64,000 nucleotides of DNA, from contig UQYG01000013.1 of assembly GCA_900545275.1 (NCBI GenBank), positions 1 through 64,000 on the forward strand, written 5' to 3'. The stretch is from an uncultured Sutterella sp. (GTDB lineage: Bacteria; Pseudomonadota; Gammaproteobacteria; Burkholderiales; Burkholderiaceae_F). The notes under the pieces were generated by a model. That model saw only the letters and a program-made list of their open reading frames with translations. It was not told where the DNA came from and ran no database searches. Numbering within the stretch: position 1 is the first letter of the stretch; each line of letters begins with the position of its first letter. Positions 1 to 7,793 of the stretch are shown one piece after another. The position numbers and the translations under genes were made by a program.

Positions 1-125
1 GAAGTAGCGGTGCCCCGAAGGGAGTCGTTTGGCCACCAACTTTCCCTCTTTCTCCATCGTCGGATGGTTTGGGGAGTGCGTCCAACTAATTTGGCGAACT
101 CTTGAATACGCAATATCTTGCTCAT
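1..125 (-). pseudogene. IS607-like serine recombinase (TnpA), N-terminal piece, frameshifted
   Basis: The minus strand opens with ATG at 123-125 and reads MSKILRIQEFAKLVGRTPQT, then IRRW. This is the MerR-like helix-turn-helix that begins IS607-family TnpA resolvases. After the tryptophan the frame goes wrong. Adding one G in the TGGAGAAA stretch near position 57 restores EKEGKLVAKRLPSGHRYF, the usual continuation of that domain. So a one-base deletion, or an assembly error, breaks the gene. It then runs off the left edge, so the catalytic domain and any tnpB are not visible. IS607 elements have no terminal inverted repeats; the end near tnpA should lie between about 126 and 160, directly against the next gene. 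Confidence 0.6.
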
Positions 126-156
126 AATTGTACGTTATAAGCAATTCTAAAAAAGA

Positions 157-1545
157 ATGTGGATGCAGTTAAATGCTCCTGCCAAATGGGATGAAACATT
201 CGACGTGATCGTCATCGGCGCGGGCGGTGCCGGTCTGACCGCCGCCATCGTCGCGAAGGAAGCGGGCGCGAAGACGCTGCTTCTCGAAAAAATGGGCTTC
301 CCCGGCGGCAACACGATCATCGCGGGCGGAGGATTCAACGCTGCGATCAAGGAAGATTACGAAAAGGCGGGCATCAAGGATTCGCCCGAACTCCATGCCG
401 ACCAAACGTTGGCGGCGGGCGACTTCCGGGCCGATCCCGAACTCGTCCGGATTCTGACGGAGGGCGCACCCGAGTCGGTGGCCTGGCTCAAGAAGCGCGG
501 CGTCAAGTTCCAGGACTACATCTACCAGATTTACGGCGGCATCTATCCGCGTTGCCGCAATCCGATCGATCCGCGCGGCCAGGCCTACATCCAGGTGCTC
601 GTTCCGGAAGCCAAGCGCGTGGGCGTGGATCTGCGCACGAACGCCAGGGTTCTCGGCATTCATCGCGAACACGCGCTCGAGGGACGAGTGACGGGCGTGG
701 AAGTCGAAATCGGCGGCAAGAAACTACACATCCGCGCAACGAAGGGCGTCATTGCCTGCGCGGGCGGTTTCTCCGCCAATGCCGAAATGTGCGGCATTCA
801 CGATCCGCGTCTCGAAAAGCTCGGCACGACGAATCAGCCCGGCGCCACGGGCGAAGTGCTCGTGAACATGGTCGACATCGGCGCGGAAACGCGCGGTATG
901 GACTACATCCAGTGCATTCCCGAAAAGCCTTTGGACGTGAAGCACAATCCGGCGCTCTCGACGCAGGTGAACCGCTTCGTCTGCGTGAACCATGAAGGGA
1001 AGCGCTTCGTCGCCGAAGACGCCCGCCGCGACGTGCTGCGCGACGCCGTGCTTGCGCAGACGAAGATGGAAGCCTTCCCTGTGATCGACGACGTCGGCTT
1101 CGAACTTCAGAAGAATTCGAAGGGTCCGGAAAACGAAGCCGCCCGCAAGGCGGGGACGCTCTTCATCGGGAACACGATCGAAGAGCTCGCGGGCAAGATG
1201 GGCGTTCCCGCCGACGCTCTTAAGAAGACGATCGACGAATACAACAAGGCGGTGGACACCAAGGTCGACCCCTTCGGGCGCAACCCGAACATGCTCGTCA
1301 ACAAGATCGAAAAGGCTCCGTTCTACTCGGGCCGCATCGTCATGGCCCGTCACCATACGATGGGCGGCGTCTGCATCAACGCCAAGACCCAGGTGCTCGA
1401 CCGTCACGGCAAGGTGATTCCGGGGCTCTACGCCGCGGGTGAAATCACGGGCGGCATCCACGGGACGAACCGCGTGGGCGGAAACGCCATTGCGGACGTA
1501 TTCACCTTCGGCCGCATCGCCGGAGCGGAGGTGATGAAGAACTGA
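157..1545 (+). CDS. FAD-dependent fumarate reductase-like flavoprotein lacking its signal peptide
   Basis: 462 aa flavoprotein of the flavocytochrome c/fumarate reductase superfamily. The dinucleotide-binding motif GAGGAG is at residues 21-26 and EKMGFPGGN follows. Near the C terminus are HHTMGG and GEITGGIHGTNRVGGNA, including the arginine used by this family to hold a substrate carboxylate. Unlike its paralogues here it has no Tat signal: MWMQLN leads straight into the APAKWDETFD segment that in relatives follows the cleavage site, and an in-frame stop lies 7 codons upstream. The ribosome site is poor (AAAAAAGA). Since an IS607-like end lies just upstream, the 5' end was probably lost by insertion. 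It may be cytoplasmic and inactive in respiration, or silent. The nearest relative in the window is the C-terminal half of the chimera at 30935. Confidence 0.85.
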   Translation: MWMQLNAPAKWDETFDVIVIGAGGAGLTAAIVAKEAGAKTLLLEKMGFPGGNTIIAGGGFNAAIKEDYEKAGIKDSPELHADQTLAAGDFRADPELVRILTEGAPESVAWLKKRGVKFQDYIYQIYGGIYPRCRNPIDPRGQAYIQVLVPEAKRVGVDLRTNARVLGIHREHALEGRVTGVEVEIGGKKLHIRATKGVIACAGGFSANAEMCGIHDPRLEKLGTTNQPGATGEVLVNMVDIGAETRGMDYIQCIPEKPLDVKHNPALSTQVNRFVCVNHEGKRFVAEDARRDVLRDAVLAQTKMEAFPVIDDVGFELQKNSKGPENEAARKAGTLFIGNTIEELAGKMGVPADALKKTIDEYNKAVDTKVDPFGRNPNMLVNKIEKAPFYSGRIVMARHHTMGGVCINAKTQVLDRHGKVIPGLYAAGEITGGIHGTNRVGGNAIADVFTFGRIAGAEVMKN

Positions 1546-1583
1546 CGGATTTGCCCGTCTTTTGAGACGGAACGGCCGGATAG

Positions 1584-1613
1584 GAGCGCTTCCTTTTCGG
1601 CCGCTCTTTTTTT
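1584..1613 (+). terminator. probable Rho-independent terminator
   Basis: GAGCG (1584-1588) pairs with CGCTC (1602-1606) and is followed by seven T residues, 39 nt after the flavoprotein stop. The stem is short, so strength is uncertain. Confidence 0.45.
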
Positions 1614-1781
1614 CAGCGAAGGTCGGGGAAGCGGATGCGCTCGGACGCGAGCCGCCGGCCGGCAACGCACACGGTCTCTTCGTTACGGAAGCCTTGTTCT
1701 CAGGTCGTTGTGCGGAGATGTTTTCGACGCATGGCCGTCAACCCTGTCGGAAGTTCCCGTCATCGTCTTTTCCGGAATCCG

Positions 1782-1798
1782 ACGACACCATGTGTCGT
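1782..1798. promoter_or_regulatory. inverted repeat upstream of small gene 1
   Basis: ACGACAC (1782-1788), centre CAT, GTGTCGT (1792-1798). The same arms with a different centre (CGC) occur at 2424-2440 before copy 2. Conserved arms with a changed centre fit a dimeric operator, or a small hairpin. It lies about 70 bp before the TAGAAT -10-like hexamer (1868-1873). Confidence 0.5.
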
Positions 1799-1879
1799 TA
1801 GAAGATGAAGTTTTAAAAAATGCACTCCCGCAGGAGATTCTGTTTTCCATAAGCGGAAGTGTTCCGCTAGAATCGATGA

Positions 1880-2030
1880 ATCTTCGTTCGAAATTGGCTA
1901 TGCCCGCGGTTTCCGCAAGGCCGCTGTGGGCGGAGGCCCCGAAGTCTTCAGCTCGGAGGCGTAGGGTGGAAAAAGTTCGGCCTCAAGGAAGTGGCATTCC
2001 ATTGAGGCCGATACAACTAGGAGCGAGGAG
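1880..2030 (+). promoter_or_regulatory. conserved structured 5' leader, copy 1
   Basis: The roughly 150 nt before the small ORF match the leader of copy 2. An 8-bp stem GGCCTCAA/TTGAGGCC (1979-1986 with 2002-2009) is invariant while its loop differs in sequence from copy 2, as expected for a selected RNA hairpin. A smaller GAAG-T-CTTC hairpin precedes it. I cannot match the leader to a riboswitch class I know; it could be cis-regulatory or the target of an antisense RNA. Confidence 0.45.
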
Positions 2031-2186
2031 ATGCCAACTAACAACCATCTCTTGACGCTCTTCGTGCTCGGCACATTGTCCGTCACTCTTGATCTGGATG
2101 TCAAGCTCTGCGGTCAAGTTTCGCTAGGCACTGAAGAGCTTTGCTTCGCGGCAGTTCTCGTCTATACGATTCTGACGCGTAAATAA
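2031..2186 (+). CDS. 51-aa small hydrophobic protein, copy 1
   Basis: ORF of 51 codons starting at ATG 2031, 5 nt after a GAGGAG-type ribosome site, beginning MPTNNHLLTLFVLGTLSV and ending VLVYTILTRK. It has two hydrophobic stretches (about residues 7-18 and 39-48) separated by a charged middle. Comparison with copy 2 shows nine base differences over the ORF: six synonymous and three that change the residue (T3I, T19N, C28Y). That pattern supports a translated, selected protein. I do not recognise a family. A small membrane peptide, for example a type I toxin-like protein, is possible but unproven. Confidence 0.55.
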   Translation: MPTNNHLLTLFVLGTLSVTLDLDVKLCGQVSLGTEELCFAAVLVYTILTRK

Positions 2187-2188
2187 AG

Positions 2189-2223
2189 CGCCGCCGGTGG
2201 ACATTTCGTTCGCCGGCGTTTTT
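2189..2223 (+). terminator. Rho-independent terminator of small gene 1
   Basis: GCCGG (2193-2197) pairs with CCGGC (2213-2217), followed by a T-rich tract, directly after the stop codon at 2184-2186. Confidence 0.7.
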
Positions 2224-2423
2224 CTTGGTGCGCTCGGCAGCGCAGGTGTGTTCCTTACGTCCTCGGGTGTCGGGGGCGGACGTCGTCGAATCGGTCGCGA
2301 GCGATGACAACGAGGGGCCGTCGCTTGGGACATACCCGTCGTGAAAGCGTTGCGGGGCTCAGGCTTCTTAGAGTTGTTGCACAGGAGGGTGATGGTGCAT
2401 GCCGCCGGCCCGGCAGGATCGTG

Positions 2424-2440
2424 ACGACACCGCGTGTCGT
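2424..2440. promoter_or_regulatory. inverted repeat upstream of small gene 2
   Basis: ACGACAC (2424-2430), centre CGC, GTGTCGT (2434-2440); same arms as at 1782. A further 7-bp inverted pair ACTCCCG/CGGGAGT lies just downstream, ahead of TAGAAT at 2510-2515, and is only partly kept in copy 1. Confidence 0.5.
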
Positions 2441-2515
2441 CAGATGCTGAAAGTTTAAAAAATATACTCCCGCAGGAGATTTGGTTCTCCAAAAACGGGA
2501 GTGTTCCGATAGAAT

Positions 2516-2671
2516 AGGCAAATCTTCGTTCGAAATTGGCTATGCCCGCGGTTCCCGTAAGGCCGCTTGGGGCAGAGGACCCGAAGTCTTCAGCTCGGAG
2601 GCGCAGGGTGGAAAAAGTTCGGCCTCAAGGGAGGGCAATCCGTTGAGGCCGATACAACTAGGAGCGAGGAG
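2516..2671 (+). promoter_or_regulatory. conserved structured 5' leader, copy 2
   Basis: Matches the leader of copy 1. The stem GGCCTCAA (2621-2628)/TTGAGGCC (2643-2650) is identical to copy 1 with a different loop. It ends in AGGAGCGAGGAG just before the start codon, so folding could control access to the ribosome site. Confidence 0.45.
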
Positions 2672-2827
2672 ATGCCCATTAACAATCATCTCTTGACGCT
2701 CTTCGTGCTCGGCACATTGTCCGTCAATCTTGACCTGGATGTCAAGCTTTACGGTCAGGTTTCGCTAGGCACTGAAGAGCTTTGCTTCGCGGCGGTTCTC
2801 GTCTATACGATTCTGACGCGTAAATAA
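2672..2827 (+). CDS. 51-aa small hydrophobic protein, copy 2
   Basis: 51 codons from ATG 2672, beginning MPINNHLLTLFVLGTLSV and ending with the same VLVYTILTRK as copy 1. GAGGAG lies just upstream. Three residues differ from copy 1. Function unknown. Being kept twice, each with its own operator, leader and terminator, argues that both are expressed, perhaps under different conditions or as a dosage pair. Confidence 0.55.
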   Translation: MPINNHLLTLFVLGTLSVNLDLDVKLYGQVSLGTEELCFAAVLVYTILTRK

Positions 2828-2832
2828 GGCAT

Positions 2833-2865
2833 CGCCGGCGGACAGTTCAGTTTGCCGGCGTTTTT
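2833..2865 (+). terminator. Rho-independent terminator of small gene 2
   Basis: Perfect 7-bp stem CGCCGGC (2833-2839)/GCCGGCG (2854-2860) followed by five T residues. Confidence 0.85.
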
Positions 2866-2925
2866 CTTTGCAAGTTCGTTGCCGGAACAGGTAGGCGACC
2901 GTTTTTCTTCTCCGCGAGAATCGCT

Positions 2926-3042
2926 TCAGCGGCGGCCCCGTCCCGGTCTTGTCTGTCCCGCCGCCTCGCGGATCGGCTTCATGACGTAATCGACGTGATA
3001 TTCCGGGAGAAGTTCCGAAAAGCGCTCTTCAATCGTTTTCAC
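2926..3042 (-). CDS. possible 38-aa ORF, or gene remnant
   Basis: GTG at 3042 (minus) is preceded at 5 nt by GGAGG and opens 38 codons beginning VKTIEERFSELLPEYHVDYV and ending in an arginine-rich tail. The ribosome site is better than chance, but no family is recognised. It could be the residue of a longer gene. Confidence 0.25.
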   Translation of the reverse strand: MKTIEERFSELLPEYHVDYVMKPIREAAGQTRPGRGRR

Positions 3043-3500
3043 GACATCCTCCCTTTCTTCCTAGGGAGCGATTTCGACGGTTTCGATGCCGATGGCCCAA
3101 AGCAAAGTCCAAAGACTTTCTGTCGGATCGGGATGCCGGTCGAAGACGGTCCGCTTCCCTACGGCTTCGTCGGTCTCCACGGCCGGTTGGCCGGGCGCTT
3201 CGAACGGCATCTTTCGGACGGCTTGCCGTCAGACCGCCCGTCAGGCCAAAGAACGGTCCGGCCTCTTCTTTTCTCGAGCGAACGCGTCGCTTTGCCGCAT
3301 CGTCCTCGAGACACTCTCGTTTTTACTTAAGTGCCGCAGAAAAGAAGGAACGGTCTCTCTCGGAAAACAGCCCCCGGAAGAGTGTTTACCCGAAGGGGCT
3401 TTTCGTTCAAAGCCCCCTTCCGAAAAAGAGTTTCGGATACTTTGTAACGCTTTGCAAAGCTCACCATCACTCATCCACGAAACTCTCATGGAGGCCATTC
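3043..3500. other. intergenic region before the first autotransporter
   Basis: No convincing gene. It holds a hairpin GGGGCTTT/AAAGCCCC around 3396-3415 and a perfect 12-bp palindrome GCTTTGCAAAGC at 3449-3460, about 40 bp before the autotransporter start and possibly an operator. I cannot place a clear promoter. Confidence 0.4.
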
Positions 3501-6029
3501 ATGCAAAAGAATCACCTCGCGGCGGCGGTGGCGGGCGCCATCCTGACCTTGTCTGCGGCGGCGAACGCCGCGGTCGTTAACGTCGGTTCCGACAAAACGC
3601 TTACTTACGATGTCCCTTCCACGGTTGCGGACAGCCACAACGTCACGTCCGGCACGCTCACGCTGGACGCCGGCGGCAACGACCTGACCTTCACGTCCGC
3701 TTCCAAGGAAAACTATGCCGCCCTCAAATCCAGCAGCAGCTTTGTCGTTCAGAACGGCAACGTCGACATCCGGGCCGGGACGCTGACCTTCGAGAGCGCC
3801 AACGCCACGACCAACAATCCGGGCAATCCGGCGGGCGACTCTCATTTTTCCGCATGGCTCAACGGAAACGCCGCGCTTACGATCGCGGTCGACAAACTGC
3901 ACGTCGGCACTGCGGAACAGGGCGGCGACCGCGTCTTCCAGATGAAGAACAGCGGCAACAGCCTCACGATCCTCGCCGATGAAATCGTTTCGTACCAGGG
4001 CGACGGTTTCATCAACGCTCAGGGTAACGTTGGCGAGACCGCCAACGTCGTCTCCATCGGATCGGCGCAACACCGGGTCGGACGGTTTGAAAGTCACACC
4101 TCGTGGGGCGATCAGGATTACGGCGTTGCGATTCTGCAGACGAACGAAGGAAGCAGAGTCAGCCTCTTTGCCAAAGACGTCGTGCTCGACGGTTCCCATC
4201 ATGCGCAGGGCGGCGTAATCGGTTCTGGGAGTTTCGGCAGCGTCCTCATCGATGCCGACACGGTCACGATCGACGGCAACATCTGCGGAACGTACGGAAC
4301 GACCCGGTACGCCGGGAACGCCCTCAAGCTCGCCGTCAAAGCCGACGAGCTCCACATGACGGGCGACGTGAACGTCGGATCGCAAGGCTCCAACTATTCG
4401 AAATTCGCGCGGGACACCGTCGTGGACATCGAGGTCGCCAAGAATGCGGTGATCGACGGCGACATCAACGTTTCGAACGACGCAACCGCTTCGGCGGAAA
4501 GCAACACGAACAACAACGTCGTAAACCTCGCCTTCCACGGCACGGGCAAAATTACGGGAACGATCAACGTCAACCGGAAGGCGGCGCTCACCCGCGACGC
4601 GGCCGGCACGAACACGGTCAATCTCGGCGGCAGTGCCGACATGAGCGCTTCTTCGGGCAAGTTTGCCGTTTCCGGCGGCTCGACCGTGAACTTCGGCGGC
4701 ACGGGCCTTTGGACCGTGAACGAATGGAGCGGCACGGACGGCAATCTCGGCGTCGATCAATCCGTCACGGTGGAATTGAACACCGCGGTGACCGCGGCTT
4801 CGACCGAACTCAAGAGCGGGACCGCGAACTTTGTGCTCAACGAGGGAGGCGCGCTCACGACCGAAAACCTTGCGAGCAGCAACGCAGTCGTTCGCCTCAA
4901 CGCCGTCGGCGACACGCCGGCCGTGACCGCCGCGAAACTCACCGGTTCGCTCGGCGTCGTCGCTTCGGGCGACGTCAACGACGGCTTCGCCGATGCGAAC
5001 GCCGCTCTCAAGGCGATGCAGGCCGCCGTCAACGTGACCGCCTCCGAGGATGGGGCCGAGCTTCAGTTGTCCGCCGAAGAAGGCGCGGCAAGCAACGGTT
5101 GGACCGCAGAGAAAAATGAAGACGGAAGCTGGACCGTAAAGGACAAGGGAAACCGAAAGCTCGACGCTTTCGCGTCCGTTTCGACGCTCTCCGCCCTTCA
5201 GTGGCGTCACGAGATGAACGACCTCGCGAAGCGTATGGGCGAGCTGCGCGACAACCCCGGCGCGGTCGGTGCCTGGGTGCGTCTCTACGGTTCGGAAATG
5301 GAATACGGCCGTCAGAACGTGACGGCGAAGAACACGTCCGTTCAGGTCGGTGCCGACCGTCAGGTCGGCGACTGGAAGATCGGCGGCGCCTTTTCCTACA
5401 CGGACGGCCAGGCTTCGTACGACCTCGGCGAAGCGGACAACAAGTCCTACGCCGTCGCCTTCTACGGGACGTGGATGGCGGAGAAGGGCCTCTTCCTTGA
5501 CTTGATCGGGAAGTACGGCCGCATCTCGAACGACTTCCGGCTCAACGGAATGGACGGCGGTTTCGACAACAACGCCTACAGCGCGTCGGCCGAATTGGGT
5601 TGGCGTTTCGATCCGTGCGGCTACGGCTTCATTGAGCCGCAGGTGGAACTCACCTACGGCCGCATTGAAGGCGACACCTTCACGACGAAGAATGCCGCGC
5701 GCGTCTCGCAGGACGACTTCGATTCGCTCATCGGACGCGTCGGCGTTCGCGTCGGCGTGAAGTTCCCGAAGGATCGGGGCAACCTCTATCTGAGGGTTTC
5801 GGGAGCACACGACTTCCAAGGTGAAAACAAAGCCGACGTCCGCGCCGTCGACGGAGCGGCCCGCCAAAAACTCTCCGAAGACCTCGGCGGCAGTTGGGTA
5901 GAGACCGGGCTCGGCGGCAATTTCCGCCTGACCGACGCCACGAACGTCTACGTCGATCTTGAACGCACGACGGGCGCGGAAGCGGAAGAAAACTGGCGTT
6001 GGAACCTCGGCGTTCGCAGCGAGTTCTGA
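3501..6029 (+). CDS. autotransporter (type Va secretion), 842 aa
   Basis: Starts at ATG 3501 with GGAGG 7 nt upstream. The first 24 residues (MQKNHLAAAVAGAILTLSAA onward) are a Sec signal peptide. Residues about 25-540 are rich in Ser, Thr, Asn, Gly and Val with repeated NVGS/GTGK-like turns, typical of a beta-helical passenger. Residues about 560-842 form the translocator barrel, with an EMNDLAKRMGELRDN linker and a terminal phenylalanine (GVRSEF), the usual outer-membrane barrel end. The product should be exposed at or released from the cell surface. The passenger is not a family I can name: no protease or lipase motif is visible. The barrel resembles that of the gene at 33798, whose linker reads EIDDMHRRMGDLRDS. 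Confidence 0.9.
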   Translation: MQKNHLAAAVAGAILTLSAAANAAVVNVGSDKTLTYDVPSTVADSHNVTSGTLTLDAGGNDLTFTSASKENYAALKSSSSFVVQNGNVDIRAGTLTFESANATTNNPGNPAGDSHFSAWLNGNAALTIAVDKLHVGTAEQGGDRVFQMKNSGNSLTILADEIVSYQGDGFINAQGNVGETANVVSIGSAQHRVGRFESHTSWGDQDYGVAILQTNEGSRVSLFAKDVVLDGSHHAQGGVIGSGSFGSVLIDADTVTIDGNICGTYGTTRYAGNALKLAVKADELHMTGDVNVGSQGSNYSKFARDTVVDIEVAKNAVIDGDINVSNDATASAESNTNNNVVNLAFHGTGKITGTINVNRKAALTRDAAGTNTVNLGGSADMSASSGKFAVSGGSTVNFGGTGLWTVNEWSGTDGNLGVDQSVTVELNTAVTAASTELKSGTANFVLNEGGALTTENLASSNAVVRLNAVGDTPAVTAAKLTGSLGVVASGDVNDGFADANAALKAMQAAVNVTASEDGAELQLSAEEGAASNGWTAEKNEDGSWTVKDKGNRKLDAFASVSTLSALQWRHEMNDLAKRMGELRDNPGAVGAWVRLYGSEMEYGRQNVTAKNTSVQVGADRQVGDWKIGGAFSYTDGQASYDLGEADNKSYAVAFYGTWMAEKGLFLDLIGKYGRISNDFRLNGMDGGFDNNAYSASAELGWRFDPCGYGFIEPQVELTYGRIEGDTFTTKNAARVSQDDFDSLIGRVGVRVGVKFPKDRGNLYLRVSGAHDFQGENKADVRAVDGAARQKLSEDLGGSWVETGLGGNFRLTDATNVYVDLERTTGAEAEENWRWNLGVRSEF

Positions 6030-6125
6030 CGAAATGGTCGACCCCGTCCCGACCGCCGGAAAAGAACCTCGCCGGTTCTCCCTGAACGGGCGCAGTGCCG
6101 GTCGGAACGGGCCGGAGAAGAAAGA

Positions 6126-6164
6126 GCGAAGGAAGGCCGTCCGTCTGGCGGCGCGTTCCTTCGC
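6126..6164. terminator. convergent hairpin between autotransporter and flavoprotein
   Basis: Nine-bp stem GCGAAGGAA (6126-6134)/TTCCTTCGC (6156-6164) with short A and T flanks on the two sides, placed between the stops of two convergent genes. It can serve both strands. Confidence 0.6.
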
Positions 6165-6180
6165 TTTCATCGGATGAGGT

Positions 6181-7650
6181 TTACGCCTTCACGACCGAGT
6201 CGGCCGCGACCCAGCCGAGCACCACCGCCGAAATGAAGGCCGTGGCGGAGAGGTAGGTGCGCCCGTGGAAGCCGCCGGCCACTTCGCCCGAGGCCCAGAG
6301 CCCCTGAATGACGTTCCCGAAGACGTCGATCACCTGCATCTTGCCGTCGATCTTGACGCCGCAGTAGGTGGCGAGGAGCACGGCCGTGGAGGGGAGGATG
6401 TAGAAGGGAGGCGTGGAGATTTCCCGGAGCGCACCGAGGTTGCCCGCGAGGAATTTCCGCCCGAATTCGGTATCGAAGCCCTTCTCGCGCACGTCGCGGT
6501 TGTAGCGTTCGACCGTGTCCTTCACGACGTTTGGATCAAGTCCCGCCTTCCGTGCGACTTCTTCGATCGTGTTTCCCTTGAAAACCAGTCCCCGTTCTTC
6601 GGATTCGAGCACCGATCCGTTGTTGCGGGCGGTTTTGAGGGAAATCCTGCGGGTGGGCTCGTCGTAGAGGCAGTAGCCGATGCCGCCCTCCTGCTCCAGC
6701 ACGTGGTCTCCGACGTCTTTCTTCGGAATGGATTCGTCGACGAAACGCTTTCCCGCCTTGTTGACGACGATTCCTCCCTCCCAGTAGGTGTAGTGTGAGT
6801 CGTTGATCGAGTGCGGATCCGTGTTGAAGGCGAACGTCGCCTTGATGTAGGGCATGTCGACCACGTCCGCTCCGTAGGCGAGCGCCATCTTGAGACCGTC
6901 TCCGTCGCAGCCCTTGCCGCAGATCGTGAGGGTCTTCGCCATGCGCGGGACGTACTTCGCCAAGAGGTCCTTGTTGCGCGCGAACCCGCCCGAAGCGAGA
7001 ATCACGCCCTTTTTCGCCCCGAAGGAGACGGTCTTGCCGTCCTTTTCGGCAAAAACGCCGACGATCCGCTTTGTCTTTTGGTCGTAGGCGAGGCGCCTGG
7101 CTTGAGTCGAAACGAGAAGCTTCGCACCGTGCTTTTTGGCGTGGTCGAGACAGGCCTTGAGAACGCTGTTGGGTTCGATTTCAACGCCGCGGTTCGCGCT
7201 CACGCTCGCAAAGAGAAGGTCGGACTGAAGCTTTCCGCCGAGTCCCATGAACCAGTCGTAGACCGACAGATGATTGTCGACGAATGCGTGCACGACGTCT
7301 TGGTTGTTGAGGCCGCCGCCTGTTTCGAGGATGTCCTTGAAGAGGAGTTCGTTCGAGTCCTTCTCTCCGGCCTTCTTCTGAAGGTCCGTGCCGACCACGA
7401 GCGAGCCGCCCCCGCAGATCGCGGACGAACCGCCCGGGAAGGCCATCTTTTCGAGAATGAGGACCTTGAGGCCCTTTTCCGCCGCATGCGCGGCCGCGGC
7501 AAGACCCGAGCCGCCCGCACCCACGACGATCACGTCGTAGGTTTCATCAAATTTTTCGGGACGGTCCGTGGGAAGCGCCATCGCGTGCGAGGCGGCGAGC
7601 GCGGCGGAACCCGCGAGCGCACTCTTCAGAAAGTTGCGGCGATTGGTCAT
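6181..7650 (-). CDS. Tat-exported FAD flavoprotein reductase (fumarate reductase superfamily)
   Basis: 489 aa. The N terminus MTNRRNFLKSALAGSAALAA is a twin-arginine signal, so the folded FAD protein is exported to the periplasm. GAGGSG follows PEKFDETYDVIVV at about residue 46. Near the C terminus STAVLLATYCGVKI and GEVAGGFHGRTYLSATAF replace the HHTMGG and NRxGGN signatures of fumarate reductases, so the substrate is probably not fumarate. There is no heme motif and no adjacent cytochrome, so electrons must come from a separate donor. It sits 143 bp downstream of its closest paralogue (7794), with a GC-rich hairpin between them, and is probably co-transcribed with it under the divergent LysR gene. 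Confidence 0.88.
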   Translation of the reverse strand: MTNRRNFLKSALAGSAALAASHAMALPTDRPEKFDETYDVIVVGAGGSGLAAAAHAAEKGLKVLILEKMAFPGGSSAICGGGSLVVGTDLQKKAGEKDSNELLFKDILETGGGLNNQDVVHAFVDNHLSVYDWFMGLGGKLQSDLLFASVSANRGVEIEPNSVLKACLDHAKKHGAKLLVSTQARRLAYDQKTKRIVGVFAEKDGKTVSFGAKKGVILASGGFARNKDLLAKYVPRMAKTLTICGKGCDGDGLKMALAYGADVVDMPYIKATFAFNTDPHSINDSHYTYWEGGIVVNKAGKRFVDESIPKKDVGDHVLEQEGGIGYCLYDEPTRRISLKTARNNGSVLESEERGLVFKGNTIEEVARKAGLDPNVVKDTVERYNRDVREKGFDTEFGRKFLAGNLGALREISTPPFYILPSTAVLLATYCGVKIDGKMQVIDVFGNVIQGLWASGEVAGGFHGRTYLSATAFISAVVLGWVAADSVVKA

Positions 7651-7705
7651 TTGTTTCTCCTTGGGAGGATTGGACGCCGTCCGTCGGTTCCGGGAAACGC
7701 CCCGC

Positions 7706-7728
7706 GGGCCCGCGGTTGAGGCGGGCCC
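7706..7728 (-). other. intercistronic hairpin
   Basis: GGGCCCGC (7706-7713) and GCGGGCCC (7721-7728) form a strong 8-bp stem with a 7-nt loop between two same-strand flavoprotein genes. No T-run follows, so mRNA stabilisation or processing is more likely than termination. Confidence 0.5.
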
Positions 7729-7793
7729 GTGGGGGTGTCACCCGTCGGAGAAAAGCGTCCGAGAAAAAGCGTGGGTGATCGATTGCTTCGCCG

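Larger units (their letters stand above)
1782..2223 (+). repeat. tandem module copy 1 (operator, leader, 51-codon gene, terminator)
   Basis: About 440 bp are repeated at 2424-2865, offset 641-642 bp. Conservation runs through non-coding and coding parts: a 17-bp inverted repeat, an A-rich stretch, an ACTCCCGCAGGAG segment, a TAGAAT -10-like hexamer, a leader of about 150 nt, a 51-codon ORF and a terminator. The 200 bp between the copies is unrelated, so whole transcription units were duplicated. Confidence 0.85.
2424..2865 (+). repeat. tandem module copy 2
   Basis: Second copy of the module described at 1782-2223, in the same order and orientation. The small ORF is about 94% identical to copy 1 (147 of 156 bases). 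Non-coding parts are slightly more diverged but clearly alignable. Confidence 0.85.

Noticed and set aside
3486..6170. 894-codon open frame antisense to the first autotransporter
   Set aside because: It is a GC-driven shadow: composition is Arg, Val and Asp rich with no motif, while the plus strand has a signal peptide, ribosome site and barrel.
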